Assembly (NCBI GenBank): GCA_017311315.1
Contig: CM029645.1
Coordinates: 25,135,627 to 25,199,626 of the forward strand
Reading direction: 5' to 3'
Length of the DNA: 64,000 nucleotides
Source of the DNA: Dendrocalamus latiflorus
Taxonomy: Eukaryota > Streptophyta > Magnoliopsida > Poales > Poaceae
The notes beneath the pieces are model-generated. The model saw only the letters and a list, made by a program, of their open reading frames with translations. It did not search any database and was not told where the DNA came from. Positions 1-11,713 of the stretch are shown here, piece by piece (position 1 is the first letter of the stretch; each line of letters starts with the position of its first letter). Both the position numbers and the translations under genes were made by a program.

Positions 1-377
1 CTTCCCTATTCTCCCTTTCCGTTTTTACAGTTTTTAGTAGCATTTTTCATGGCCTTATTTTTATTTATTTTCTAATCACGGATGTTCCCGATTCTCTTTT
101 ACTTATAGTTTTAGACATTGAAATTGTTCAATGCACTTCTTTGACCTTTTTTTAATTATGTATTAATAAAATTTATTAGAAATATAATGGTACAGAAGTA
201 ATTTTTGTGCGAAAATACTAATATCATTTACATATGATAAATTTAAATATTTTTATGCATATGAATGATAATGTTTAAAAGTTTGACTATGTGTAATCTA
301 AATCAACATTTGTTTAAATTGAGAACGGATGAGAGAGTAAAAGTGTAAAACTCGGGGGAAAGGATCCTCTAAGGTGG
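1..377. repeat. Segmental duplication copy A, block 1 (Copia LTR relic)
   Basis: From about base 30 this AT-rich stretch matches 41,535-41,877 with scattered substitutions, for example a shared run around 'gaaattgttcaatgcac' and a shared tail ending near 'aaaggatcctctaa'. In copy B the same sequence lies downstream of a Copia RNase H remnant, a polypurine tract and an LTR start, so this block is read as the distal part of that LTR plus flank. It runs off the left window edge. No coding sequence seen. Confidence 0.7.
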
Positions 378-690
378 TGATCGGTTCGGCTGAAAGCCTC
401 ATGGCTTATGGCTGAAAACACTGTAGCTGGCTGAAAAAAGCACTGTAGCTGACAGAGGCTTATTTACCACAATTAAATTTAAAAAATTTTAAAAATAGAA
501 AAAACATATTAGCCCATCACGTATAATGTAAACAAATACGAGGAAAAAAAGAACCGGTAAAAAAACTAAAAAAAAGCCACTAGTTCAGAAAAAGACGAAA
601 TTTATGAATAGTGCAAAAATAAGCTGAAGCCAGAAGCTGAAGCCATATTGATCAGGGCCTAATCTTCTTGTTAGCCATTTTTGGATCATG
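378..690. mobile_element. MITE-like insertion private to copy A
   Basis: Copy B passes directly from 'gtggtga' to 'cattcacca' near 41,880, while copy A carries about 310 extra bases here. The left end contains 'ggttcggctgaaagcc' and the right end has repeated 'agctgaagcc' motifs ending 'gatcagggcctaa', a partial inverted repeat typical of common grass MITEs. Exact ends and a target-site duplication were not resolved, so part of the difference could be a deletion in copy B. Confidence 0.5.
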
Positions 691-1008
691 ACATTCACCA
701 CTAGGATCAGTTGGGGACCATTGGATCAAAATCCGGATAGTCTAAACTAGATTTCTACAGTATTATATACAGTACAAACTGTAGTACTTTTTTTTAATAG
801 AATATACTGCAGTACATGTTCGCTGCATGCATGAACTTGGTACGGTACCCAATTGAATCTAGTCATTTACTTTGGATCGAGTGGCTGTTAAAGAACTGCA
901 CATTTATTGAAGAAAACTGTAGATAATTTCTCATCTACACACAAATCCAGGGAAGTAAGGGCGTCCATAGTATAGGGTACTTCCACCGACGCAAAGAATT
1001 GGCACATC
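691..1008. repeat. Segmental duplication copy A, block 2
   Basis: Matches 41,880-42,456 of copy B once a Tourist MITE there is removed. Shared landmarks include 'aggatcagttggggacca' and a run with tatatacagtaca. Homology ends near 'cacatca' at about 1,008, where copy B enters a hAT element. From 1,009 to 1,568 copy A continues with sequence that has no partner in copy B and no recognisable gene or repeat. Confidence 0.7.
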
Positions 1009-1604
1009 ACAAGTTCCTCACGATGACGGCAATGACATGGCTTTCTTGTCCTTGACCTCGATCTGACCGTGTTGAGCTTCCTTCATAAGAACCAGCCACG
1101 GCGAGTTTCCTCCGCCTAGATCCGACGCCGGCGCGGTTTCTATCGCCTAGATTCGATGCCACGGTACCAGTACCACGTTTAGTATCAATGCTAAATTTTT
1201 CTCTAACATGTGGTACCGATACCAAGAGAAGAGAAGGTCTTAGCACCGGTATGAAGATGATCTAAAGCCTTCTGACATGAAATTTAATGGGCCACGCAGT
1301 TAGAGCACGGAGCCATATTGTTGCCAGCAGGACAGACCGATTGACCATGCACAGATTGATGGATCGTACACAGTTAAACTGTAGGCCATACATAGTTTCG
1401 GCCATACATAGTTTCTTATTTTTGTGCGTGCAGGCCCAGGATTCGCCGTATCTTGCACAGTGCCTCGTTAATAAGTGCGCCAGCAAGTGTTGTACCAATC
1501 CTGTTGGATAGTGATCAAGTAGTACTACAGGATGGATGCACCACAGCTATGCGTGATTATTAAAACGCACCCTAGCCATATGCACATTTGAATCGAGCAG
1601 TCTA

Positions 1605-1857
1605 GGCCACTGCTCGCTTCGACTTTAACTTATAGATTCACTATTACTTAATTTTGTTTTTTTAATTTTTTTGGTTTTTTAGGCTTTTTTCTGTATTCGT
1701 TTGTATTGTCTATAATGGGCTAATTTATTTCTCCTTTTTAAAATTTTTTAAAATTTAATTGCGCCAAATAAGTCACCATCAGTTACAGTGCAAAATAAGC
1801 CAGGTAGAACGCAATTTCAGTCATAATCCAGCTTATTTCAGCCGAACTGAGCAACCC
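1605..1857. mobile_element. Harbinger-like MITE, TSD CTA, empty site in copy B
   Basis: A 253-base AT-rich insertion flanked by CTA (1,602-1,604 and 1,858-1,860). Copy B at 44,896-44,910 reads straight through the site with one CTA. Ends are imperfect inverted repeats: left 'ggccactgctcgcttcgact', right reverse complement starting 'aggggttgctcagttcggct'. The three-base duplication and TIR suggest a PIF/Harbinger-type MITE. The gttcggct motif resembles the insertion at 378-690, perhaps a related family. No coding capacity. Confidence 0.7.
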
Positions 1858-1860
1858 CTA

Positions 1861-2857
1861 AAAAGGGAAATAAACATATAGGCAAGGTATAGCGCAGGGG
1901 AGTACTCTCGTCTTGCACATCCAATCAATCAATTGTTGCACAATGAGTGTGATGTTTTGATGCAATCCTGGTTAGTGATATACTCTATAGGTAATCATGA
2001 AGATGATTATATAACTTCTATGTTTATAATCTTTTGAATAAATATTATTATGTTCCTTGAATGAATTATCATTTATAAATGTTAGCAAGTATTTGACTTA
2101 TATGTGAAGCTCTTTATTTGTTATACGATATCATTCTAAAAGTATCCTAGTCGGATATGGGATTTACCCCTCCTACATAACAGGAGAGATATCCCTGGGC
2201 CCCTCAATGTGGTCAGATAAAGAAAGTGCATAGTCATGCCACGAGTGGTCGAAGAGTCGACTACATAAAGTTATCCATCACTAGATCGAAAAAAGATTGA
2301 ACAGTTCATGGATGAAACATTTCTTACCTAGAGTCCGATCAGATATCATGAGGCAAATAGAGAACACGCAAACTAGTTGTATGGAGATAAGAATTAGTCG
2401 TAACCATATACAATCCGGTCATATGGAGTTATGAGCTGATCGTGAGTGACTAAGACCTGGTTATAGATCATATTGTATAATATTAATCCAAATTAATATT
2501 TGTGTATATTTGGAGTTCGATATGTCTTACTTGGGACCGCTGCCGACCAGTGATTAGAAAGGTATTTTCGAGTCACAACCAAATATACATGAACCTACAG
2601 GGTCACACACTCTGATCATGAGTGACTAAGGGCTAGTTATAGATCATATTGCATAATATTCATCCAGATTGATCTTTGTGTATATTTGGGGGTCGATATG
2701 TCTTACTTGGGACCACTACGGACCAGTGATTGGAAAGGTATTTCTAAGTCACAACCAAGCATACATGAACCTACAAGGTCACACACTTAGCGGATTGGAA
2801 CAATAAGGGTCTAGATAATAGACTCCGAGTAAGATACAGTTTCTACTCCGAGTAATA
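1861..2857. repeat. Segmental duplication block 4, with internal 176-bp tandem repeat
   Basis: Matches copy B at about 45,500-46,230 over most of its length (shared landmarks: 'gagtgtgatgttttg' region, 'gatatccctgg', 'gaatgaattatcattta'). It resembles decayed LTR sequence and has no ORF of note. Within it 2,437-2,612 and 2,613-2,788 are two diverged copies of a 176-base unit, whereas copy B has only one unit. Confidence 0.7.
2437..2788. repeat. Tandem duplication, 2 x 176 bp
   Basis: Unit 1 begins 'tgatcgtgagtgactaag' at 2,437 and unit 2 begins 'tgatcatgagtgactaag' at 2,613. Both run through 'gatatgtcttacttgggacc' to 'tcacacact'. Several substitutions separate them, so the event is not recent. 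Copy B carries one unit. Confidence 0.85.
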
Positions 2858-2951
2858 TTCTTCATTCTCCCATAACTGATTGCTTCTTTCTCCTTACGCA
2901 ATTCAGAGCTACTAGGCCTTGTAACTTCAGATTGCATGGGTGAAGCACAAA

Positions 2952-3209
2952 TCAATGGAGTGTCACCTCCAGATTGTTGAAGCCCTCCGTGAGGCGAGCA
3001 TTCAACGTATCTTGCACCTCAGTGATTCTTGTATGCACGCCATTGATGCTTTGGTCGAAATCAGCACGTATGACGTCCTCTCGGCATTTGATGTGGCCGG
3101 TAAGCGCCTTAACTCGGCTCCGTACAGCAGGTGGTAAATCATCACCGAATGGTTCGCCCAATTCATCGCTGTGGTAGCCGCTTGAATCTCTTCTACTTGC
3201 TCCCGACAT
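2952..3209 (-). CDS. gag-like leader ORF of the non-autonomous LTR element
   Basis: Minus-strand ORF of 85 codons from the ATG at 3,209 to the stop at 2,952. It starts about 45 bases after a TGGTATCAGAGC primer-binding site, the normal place for gag. The product is hydrophilic and probably helical (residues near the middle read INGVHTRITEVQDTLNARL), like N-terminal parts of plant Gypsy Gag proteins, but no zinc knuckle is present because the reading frame ends in the fused repeat. I do not recognise a named family. Confidence 0.45.
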   Translation of the reverse strand: MSGASRRDSSGYHSDELGEPFGDDLPPAVRSRVKALTGHIKCREDVIRADFDQSINGVHTRITEVQDTLNARLTEGFNNLEVTLH

Positions 3210-4230
3210 CCTGAAATCAGCAAGAAACACAAGCACGTACCACGATCAACCACGCTCTGATACCACGATGATACGGACCAACTAAGGATTAGTTGATGCG
3301 TAGGGATGGCCCGATCTTTCTCGGTACATTCAGCGAGGTTCCTTCTCCTTGTCTTGACGCAGCCAACAATCTTGCTAAGGGCAATTTGCACTAGTATGTA
3401 AGGTGCACACTAAAAGCAATCCACGGAACTCCCCAAACCATGAATTCAGCAAGAAGACACGAATGAGAAGAGATGAACCTTGTAAATTCGATGGGCAATC
3501 TCAAGAATCTCCTATTCTTACCTTGCACCAACTCAACAAACTCCAAACGAGAAAACCTTGCAATCACGCAATCTAGCCGCCAACAACCATCATGGCAATT
3601 TTCTCCTTTATTTCACAAGCATAAAAATTTATTATATCATAGACTAAGTTACAATGGGGCTAAGACCCTGGCCTTATATTGGTGCACAATGGACGGCCTT
3701 GACTAAAACTCACGCACAACCTGGCCTAAGGCCGAAACAAACTCCAATACGAACTAAAAAGAAAATACCTAAACTACTACCTCTAGATTCTCTCTCAATT
3801 TGCGACATGACCATGAGGATTCCGTGGCTCTCATCCATTGTATGGGGCTTCGAAATTGCTTTCCAACGAGTCCAAGAACGCCCAAATCGGACTCCGTTTG
3901 TGAAAGTTATGCGTGTTTTAATGTTGGACGTCCTGTCTGACCCGAACCGAATCCGAATTGAATTCAAATCTTTATGGGTTTCCTTTTCTTGTTCAAGGGG
4001 CTTCCAAATCCATTTAGAACCTAAAAAGGAGTCCTTCTCATCCTTTGGAAAGCCATGGTATGGTCGGATTTTACCCTTACTTGTATTGCAATACTCGGAC
4101 TCTCTATGTTTGGCAAGTCTCGCGCGTCTCTTCGAACAGCCCGTGCAGCAATCAATGAAGTTGCCATAACTTTGTGTAGGAATCTCCAATCATGCGCCGT
4201 TTGATTCTTTGGAAAGTAAACTTCATTAGC

Positions 4231-4569
4231 TTACCAAATATGTATTTTGTGTGCATTAGAAACTTCAGAATTGGCGTGGCAATCTTCATGAACATTGTGG
4301 ACAGAACTGCAATCACGAGAACTTGATTGATTTTGTGTCTTCCTCTTTACCCAAAGTAGCTTTCGTTCTTTACCATCCACACCTCTAATTCCATGTATTG
4401 TTGGCTTGTTTGCATTACGCAAAGGAGGAATCACATAAGCATCCACACGAGCTAGGATATTCTTCATTCTCTCATAACCGATTGCTTCTTTCTCCTTACG
4501 CAATTCAGAGCTACTAGGCCTTGTAACTTCAGATTGCATGGGTGAAGCACAAATCAATGTAGTATTCAC
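4231..4569 (-). CDS. Unrecognised ORF of the non-autonomous LTR element
   Basis: 112-codon minus-strand ORF, basic and Lys/Arg/Ser-rich, no recognised domain. Its first ~35 codons recur at 2,858-2,957 fused to the gag-like ORF, showing it is internal sequence of the same element and probably the 3' end of a gag-derived frame. Not a host gene on this evidence. Confidence 0.4.
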   Translation of the reverse strand: MNTTLICASPMQSEVTRPSSSELRKEKEAIGYERMKNILARVDAYVIPPLRNANKPTIHGIRGVDGKERKLLWVKRKTQNQSSSRDCSSVHNVHEDCHANSEVSNAHKIHIW

Positions 4570-7500
4570 ACTCTTGGCCGATCCAGTCGAAGGCTATCTG
4601 AGTTGGATGTAATCTCTAATTGTATCGGATAAGATTTGATAGGAGGCTATATATTAAGAGAGGCGTGAGGGGTGAGGTGGTACTGAAAATGAAGAATCTA
4701 AGGAAATCCTGAGACACACCCATCAAAACCCTAGCACCATCTCTTAAAACCCTTGCCGTGTGCGCTGGTGCTAGCACACTGACGCACGGTGTTCCATCTT
4801 TGGACGTGTGGACTTTGGTAGAGGCGATGTTGCGACTGCGGTGTTGATCGGGACATCATGAGGAGAAGACGGTGGGCTCATGAAGACCGACTATTGCTCG
4901 TGGACGATCGACTACTTCCACTACATAACCGTGTGCTACGTGAACCAGGCTGCTTCAACTTTTCTTCCACTGCACTGCGTGTTTAGTGGTAATAGTTTAT
5001 GATCTTTTACTTGTATGGCTTTCTGATTTACATGGTATAAATTTTATTTACGCTAGTGTAGCCTACCCCACCTGAAAAACCAGGCCACCACCCAGGGAAA
5101 ATAATTTTGATTACAAGATACCCCATAAGGTCATTTGGCTGCCAGAGTTTATTGACTACCAACACCCCATCTCTCCCGTACTGAACTCCAATAGCTCATA
5201 AGGTCATTCGGCTGCCAGGTTCCCATCTCCGATTCCCTGAGGCTGTGCTGGCATGGGAGAAGGGTGTGGGGGGAGGGAGGTGGCACCACCATTTTCCCGC
5301 TCTCCTGCCTGCTCGCCGACCCGTCTCATCACCGTGCATCATCTCCACCCCCTTGTCCTCTACCGCACATCACATTTGAGGGAGAGAACTCGAGCTGCTT
5401 CGACCTACCGAGCTCGCGAAAACTCACAAGCTATTCCTGGCAGTCTCATGCCTACAAAGCCCCACTGACCATGTCACCGTTTCCCTCACCTCACTTCCGT
5501 TCCATTTTCATGAGAAACTATGATTCTCCTTCCTTATTTCACCCGGAATGCACCTTCATCCTAAGCTCCAGTGCGTGTGCTCTACTCTGCTCCATTGTGA
5601 CCCCAAGCCTTTCCCTATGAGCTCCCTGCCTTCTATCTATGTCGTATCATGCCTCCCCTTCCCAATTTGGTTTTCCCTCACTCGAATTCACCTTTCCTAC
5701 AAAGCCTCACCCTTTTCCTCAACTCCGGCCACCGCCACCGCTTGAGCAATTCTCCCTTGCCAGTGAGCTAAAGGCCTTGCCGTGCCCTTTTTGTGCATCC
5801 CCTAACCTCCCTGAAGTCATCCCTTCCCTCCATTTTAGATAAAAGCCACCGACGGTAGCTGTCATCGAGCACGTCGTCGTAGCTCACTGTCATCCAATCA
5901 CCTTAGGCCTTCCTAGCTGTTGCCATCCCCACTGCCGTGACCAAGTCAAGTTGGTGAAGCTTTTGTGCTACTTGTTGTGGCTCGAAATGAAGCCGAAGCT
6001 CTGCCCAGCACCGCAACTAGAGAGCTCCAAGCTCCGCCACCACCACCCAAAGAACCGCCTTGATCCCCTTTTTCCATTCCTGAGGTCACCTACACCCCTC
6101 TGTCGCTCCCTCACCACCAGTTAGTTCGGTACTGATCTTTGTCATGGTGCTCAGTTTACTCTCTCTCTCTCTCTCTCTCTGACCAGTAGGGTCCACATAT
6201 CAGAAGTTTTTAATCTGAGTGAAAGTGCTTAAAATTTTAATTAAGTTAAACCAGAAACTAATGAGTGTATGACATTTGGGGCCACATGTATGTGTTATAA
6301 TTAAAATGATGTTTTAAATATGTGAGGATGACATGTAGGACACACTTGGAAGAGAAGAAATTAGCACTAATGACTAGTTTAAAGTTGATTAGTCTATATA
6401 GGTCAGCCCAGCCAAAATAAATTAAGTAGTTTTAATTAAACTGAAATTTAAAATGTGTCACTGACATATGAGACCCACTTGGCAAATTAATAAATAAATT
6501 GTAATTTATAACATGTGAGACTGACATGCATGGCCCACATGTAAGAGATTTTAGAAAAATAAATAAAATGGGAAAGGCCACTTTTAGTTCTGTGAAAGTT
6601 TGCTTTCTCTGTTAGTAAGCGTATTTCTGGAAAATATGCCTTTCACGTCATCACTTTTATTCTTTTTAGGATTTGTAAATTGAATAAAATTGAAATGGCC
6701 ATAACTTCTGCATATGAACTCCAAATTAAGTGATTTTTGTCTTTAATATTTTTAAAATTGTGCGCTATCTAAATATGCAAAATATTTAAATTTGATCTCT
6801 ATTTGTATTAACTTGTCTTTTATTTGTGCTCATTTGGTTTTATCAATTAGAAACTGTTGCATCGAGAATGTATGAGAACAGTTCCAAACAATTCTCGAAG
6901 CAACAAGAGTAAGGTAAGCACCCTCTGACCATGTTGGTCCTAATATTGTACTTATTATATATTGTTTACAAAAACTATTATGCATGCATTTATGTTTCAC
7001 TAAAGTCGTTATATCGTGGTTAACAATAGTTATATCCACTTGTATGCATTGATCCTCCTTGCAAATTTGATATCCACATTGTTGTAGCCCTTAGGTCCTA
7101 ATATAGACAATAGCTAATGTCATTTTGGGTATAATACATTCATGTATAATGTCTAGATGCTTAGCCACGCACTAGTTTTCGCTAAGTTTGAATATTCAAA
7201 AATCTGCACGTGAATATGGGTGATTTTGAAATGTTGGACCAGAGGAGGAGCCTCCGTTAGTTTGGTGTAACATAAAATAAAAAAATATATATTTAGAAGT
7301 GGGCAAGTTATATGATAAATTGAAAAATGTGAGAGTGTATCTCACATGTAGATAGGGGAGATTCTTAACCATATCAAATAAGGAGTGAAAACTATTACCA
7401 TCATCTAACTATATGAGCTTTAGCTTTAGCTAACTAATTTATCTAGGACTAGCCTTGTATTTTAGTAGGCGAAGTAGTGAGAGCATATCGAGTAGGATGC

Positions 7501-8450
7501 TCGTAGGGGTTCCCTTCAACAAGGTGTTGGGACCAAACCTTGCTAATATAACAATGAATGCCTCACTAAAGTGAGGGTTTGACATTCATCGGGCTGGTGC
7601 AAGATTAGGACTAAATGATGTAACGGCTATATGATAATCACTTCGTCATACACCCAAGTGTGTAGTTACCGAGTGTGAATTGATTATCTCATATGGGTAA
7701 AATTGTACATCCTCTCAAGATTGTAAAACTATTTAAATAGCCATGCTCACAGTCATGAGTGCTTAGGTGCAGCCTCAATAGGTCTAGGTGTCATTTTTGA
7801 CAAAATGGTTTCGTTGAAAATGATATATTGGTATGATGTGACATATGTGCCATTTCTATGGCTCAGTTTTGATCACTGGTTGCAACCAAGGAGGGCTGTG
7901 ATTTACTCTTATTAAAGTTATAAAATTATTATTTCATTAGATGTCAAATGCTCTTTAAATTCCTGTTGCAAATTACTGCTTACCGATATTGCAAATGCAA
8001 ACTTGCTTCATGCTAAAAATAACTTATGGCATAGAGCCTTATCCATTGCTAGCTTTGCATTTATATATATGTTGCAATACATTACAAGTCTAGCTGGTTA
8101 CATAATATACTCAGCCTTGCTTAAATTGTTGTTCAGAGAATGAGAATGCAGTTACGCTCGATGACACTTATTTTGCTCCAAGTACCAAAGAATAGTGATG
8201 GATCATTCTAGGGCCTAATCCTATTTTGTTGCCTATTGGGTATGGTGGCATACTGCTGGGTACTTTTCTTACACATTTATCTTCTGTTGCAATCTTTGAT
8301 ACTTATCTTTATTTGGCCGGTCGGTTCTTATATTGTAAACTTATTATGCATTGCTTACGATTTGACCCTTTTATTGTAAATTAATTAGATGTGTTGTGCA
8401 TGAATGTGATCTCAATATTGTGGTTGTGTGTAATAGCCATTGATAATCGG
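4570..8450. repeat. LTR-retrotransposon debris, no gene
   Basis: 4,570-5,030 looks like an LTR promoter region ('gctatatattaagag' as a TATA-like box, then C-rich leader). 5,060-6,130 is a C-rich stretch with only short overlapping ORFs. 6,130-8,450 is AT-rich text of a kind common in grass Gypsy LTRs. An exact (CT)11 microsatellite lies at 6,159-6,180. No polymerase domain or intact ORF is seen on either strand. Confidence 0.45.
6159..6180. repeat. (CT)11 microsatellite
   Basis: Eleven uninterrupted CT units between 'gtttact' and 'gaccagtagg'. Confidence 0.95.
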
Positions 8451-10949
8451 ACTAGTACAGTACACACTCGAGAATTTTAGGATTTGACACCTGGGGCCCT
8501 AACAAGGGGAGAGGCGGCACCAGAACGGGAGAAGGGGCAGTAGCGGTGGCAAGGGAGGAGGGACGATAGTGGCAAGAGAGGGGGAGGGGTCGCCGGCAAC
8601 GGAGGTGGTGCGGAGGTGATAGCCGGCAACAGCGTGGATGTGCTACAATCGAGATTTCTCTGGGATTTGGTAATTTTTGAATATATTTGTATTTCTTGAA
8701 TTCATGAGCCCATGTACTTGCCATAGTGTGAGACCATATAGAGGTCATTCTATTTGTGTGATGAGTATTTGATTGTGTTTATATTTCGTCATCAAAATTT
8801 GAGATTGATCTTGTGTCATTTGCTCTCTAATTTTGCTGTCCAGGAGAGAGTGGTCTGATCGGTCAGCGTAGATGGTCTAACCGCTTGCAGAGATGGTGTG
8901 ATTGGCCATGGGTGGCGAATTGACCGGAGTTGCGATAGTACCGCCCTGTAGTTGGCAGTATCAATTTTCTAGAGAGGTGCTCATTGTACTACATTAAGTT
9001 TTTGGGAGTAGTATGACTGGCCATGTAACGACGAGCGACTGGAGGTCTTTAGGTGGTATGACTGACATGGGTGCCGTAGTCAGACCGGTCCCCTATTATC
9101 GAGAAGTTTAAGTTGGTGGTTGGCGGTCAGATCGACCTCTGGTTTTGGAGTGAGTCTGAGTTGGTTTTGACCTTGTGGCAGAGTCCATGCATGTTTTGGT
9201 TTGCTAATGAGAGTCAAGTGCATGTCATTTATGCTTGGAACGGTTGCTTGGCCTTTGTTGTGCATATCACTTGGTGATTGTTGTGGTCATCAGCAAGACC
9301 GAGGGTAGAGGAGGTGCCCTAAGGCCATAGCATGTCTCGTAAGTCCAAATGGAGCATAATCTCAAGTGGAGAAGCACGGGAGAAAGATAAGGATAGTGAT
9401 GAGGCAAATATCTACATGTGGTGTGCTAGTTGGACTTACGTGTTTCAAGTGGAAATGGTCCTCGGAGCAGGTATACGATTTTGGTGGCAAGTAATTGAGC
9501 ATCATAGACTATGTTGTGGTGTGGTGTGTGATAGTACTTGGAGTGTTTCAAGTGGTGATTGTCCTCTAAAGGACGCGTACGATTGTGGCGATATGTTATT
9601 GGGCATCACATCTTCGTGTGGTGGTTGCTTTGAGGAGAAGCACTGTGGAGTCCGGTGGGTAGCAATTGAAAAAATTGTGCAATACAGGTTGGAGTAGCAA
9701 TTTACAAAAGCATGACAATGGCCTAAATGGTTTATGTTACGTTTTGGATGATGAAGCTTCATATCGAGCTAATAGAGTTATGTGGAAGTCATGCTCTCAA
9801 AAGCGTGCAAGTGTGTGTAAGTGTAAAACCTATTTGTATGTGGGTTATTGGGTTTCTCTATTTGTAAGTGAATGTATCCACTAAGTGTGTGTTGGATAGG
9901 GGTTGATGACAAGTGACGACCCTCTACTATTTAAGCCCTTATGCGCATTGAGAGAAAAAAAGACTTGAGAAAGGATTCTAGGGTTTGTGAGAGATATTAG
10001 GGTCTTCTTGTATTGGAGGCTTATGAGTGTGTGCTCTAGGATAAGAGCTCTATCCTCCGTGAGGAAGTGCGTGTAAACCATTTCTCTCTAAGTGAAATGA
10101 ACATCGAAACTTCGTCCAAGTGAGTTGTGCCATGAATTCCTCCTTATGCTTTTACTTTGCTTGGTTTTCTTGATTGGATTTCATCTTCTCTTGATCTCTC
10201 TTGGTGCCAAGGACGTGTAAGAGGTGGAATATCTCTTAGAGATTATATCCCATCCATCTAGGCACCTTCTAAAAAGAGTTCTTATGTTTGCCCAGGTTTC
10301 TCAAGAGAGATATGTTTTGGGGTTTGTTTTTAAGGGCATTTTGGCTTGAGTTCGTGCTATAATTTAGCTTACTATGACATGTAAAAACCCCATCTAAGAT
10401 CATCTAGATCATCAAAAAATCATGAGCAAGAGTAGACCAATATTTCCCTCTTTTACCTAATTTTGGTATAACTTTCCTTGTTTTGGATAAAGGTCAGGAC
10501 TTTGGTAGTGATTTTTACGATTCATGATTGGAATAGGTTCTTGACATTCTAGGGATGACTTGTATTCATTTTCACTATGTTTGGATCAATGGTTTAGGAT
10601 TTAACCTTTTTCTTGGATCTTGTGCAGTACTGTTCTATGCATATGCCTCGGCGAGCAGTCAGATCATTGTGACTCGAGCGGTTAGACCGGCTGATCCCAG
10701 TCTGACTAGTGACCTAGAGATTAGACCCAATGGCATCCAACCACCCCCATCGACGGTCAGACCGGTGAGATAGGGAAGTCTTTATTGGTTTGTGTTCTTT
10801 GACTCTGAGTTTTGATGAACTTGTGAGTTTACATTTTTGCCGCATTAAGTTGATAATACAGTAAAAAAGATTTTAAATAAATCATCTACCCCGACGTGAC
10901 CAGCCTTACCGATCCTACGTACACGTAAGGTACAAGTACAGCAGATCAA
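8451..10949. repeat. Retroelement spacer/LTR debris with recurring accggtc motifs
   Basis: 8,840-9,130 and 10,660-10,770 contain repeated short motifs such as 'gaccgg', 'agaccggtc' and 'ggtctgatcggtc', a texture common in spacers of SIRE-like grass Copia elements. 9,940-10,340 looks like an LTR leader. ORFs of 60-120 codons here show no recognised domain. 10,900-10,949 matches copy B again (near 46,740-46,768), so much of 2,858-10,890 is probably insertion into the duplicated segment. Confidence 0.4.
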
Positions 10950-11420
10950 TGAGTTAAAGCCACTTTTGTCACTGTTTCACACCGTATTTACAAAAATAAT
11001 CGTATGTCGAGCGAATTGACAAAAATGTCGTTTCTATCGTCCGGATGCCAAGTAGCCTACCACTCGGTGGGGGGACGGCGACTTGTCTGCCGTCCAGTGA
11101 GGGGGCAGTAGGTAATTAAGTTGGCTAATTAGCCGGCTTAATTACCTGTCCAAATGTTTTATTTAGTGTTTGTTTGAATTTTTAAATATAATAAATGAGG
11201 TTAAAAAATTACAAAAATTTATGTACAACCTTCAAACACAACGTACCTCGAAGTATAATTTTTGGGTAATTTTATCCATTGTGGATGTTGCTAAAACATT
11301 TATACAATTTTAATATTTTTACGAGTTTTTATATATAGCAAATGAGCTCCAAAAATTATGAAATTTTATGTGAAGCCTCCCAATATAGTAATAGTTATTG
11401 TGTAGGTTTTTGGAAATTTT
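10950..11420 (+). repeat. Left terminal inverted repeat of the long-TIR element
   Basis: Inverted counterpart of ~16,370-16,907. Shared features in order: 'gagttaaagcc', a T-rich run, 'aattacctg' near a block with 'cagtgaggggg', and 'cctcccgatatagtaatag' (right arm) against 'cctcccaatatagtaatag'. The right arm has about 70 extra GC-rich bases (the 'tggtaggcgcctgccacc' palindrome area, 16,749-16,766). Confidence 0.85.
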
Positions 11421-11713
11421 ATGTGGTCTAAATTTTCCATGTTTATTCGGGATAACTTAATCATGAATTTACAAACATTTCACGTTTTTTACAATTTTAT
11501 ACATTAGGAATTTGTACAATTAAAAGTAATTACAGTAGTATAAACAATGCATCACATTGGATGCGATATGGTTTACTCATCTGAGCCACTGCTATTTTCT
11601 CACTGCGCTTGCCTGCTCGTATGTGGCCTTGTCTTCTGTCGCGCACGAGCATGTCCCGTTGGATGTGTCAGTCGGTCCGCAGGTTGTGTCTCAGGTCGAA
11701 GGAGGTATGGAGA

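Larger units (their letters stand above)
2858..4569 (-). mobile_element. Non-autonomous LTR element in internal-LTR-internal order (TR-GAG-like)
   Basis: Read on the minus strand: an ORF (4,569-4,231), an LTR-like stretch of under 1 kb, a primer-binding site complementary to initiator Met tRNA (reverse complement of 3,254-3,265, TGGTATCAGAGC), a gag-like ORF starting at 3,209, then at 2,957-2,858 a second copy of the first about 105 bases of the 4,569 ORF. The repeated 105 bases are nearly identical. This fits one LTR flanked by two pieces of the internal region, as left by unequal recombination between LTR element copies. LTR termini and TSD could not be fixed. Confidence 0.6.

Noticed and set aside
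3654..4189. Overlapping ORFs of 171 and 159 codons on opposite strands
   Set aside because: They fall in the LTR portion of the non-autonomous element between its internal ORF and the primer-binding site. Mutual overlap and lack of domains argue against coding.
5253..5842. Several plus-strand ORFs of 65-118 codons
   Set aside because: They overlap in different frames of C-rich sequence, with no domain or splice context; judged retroelement leader sequence.
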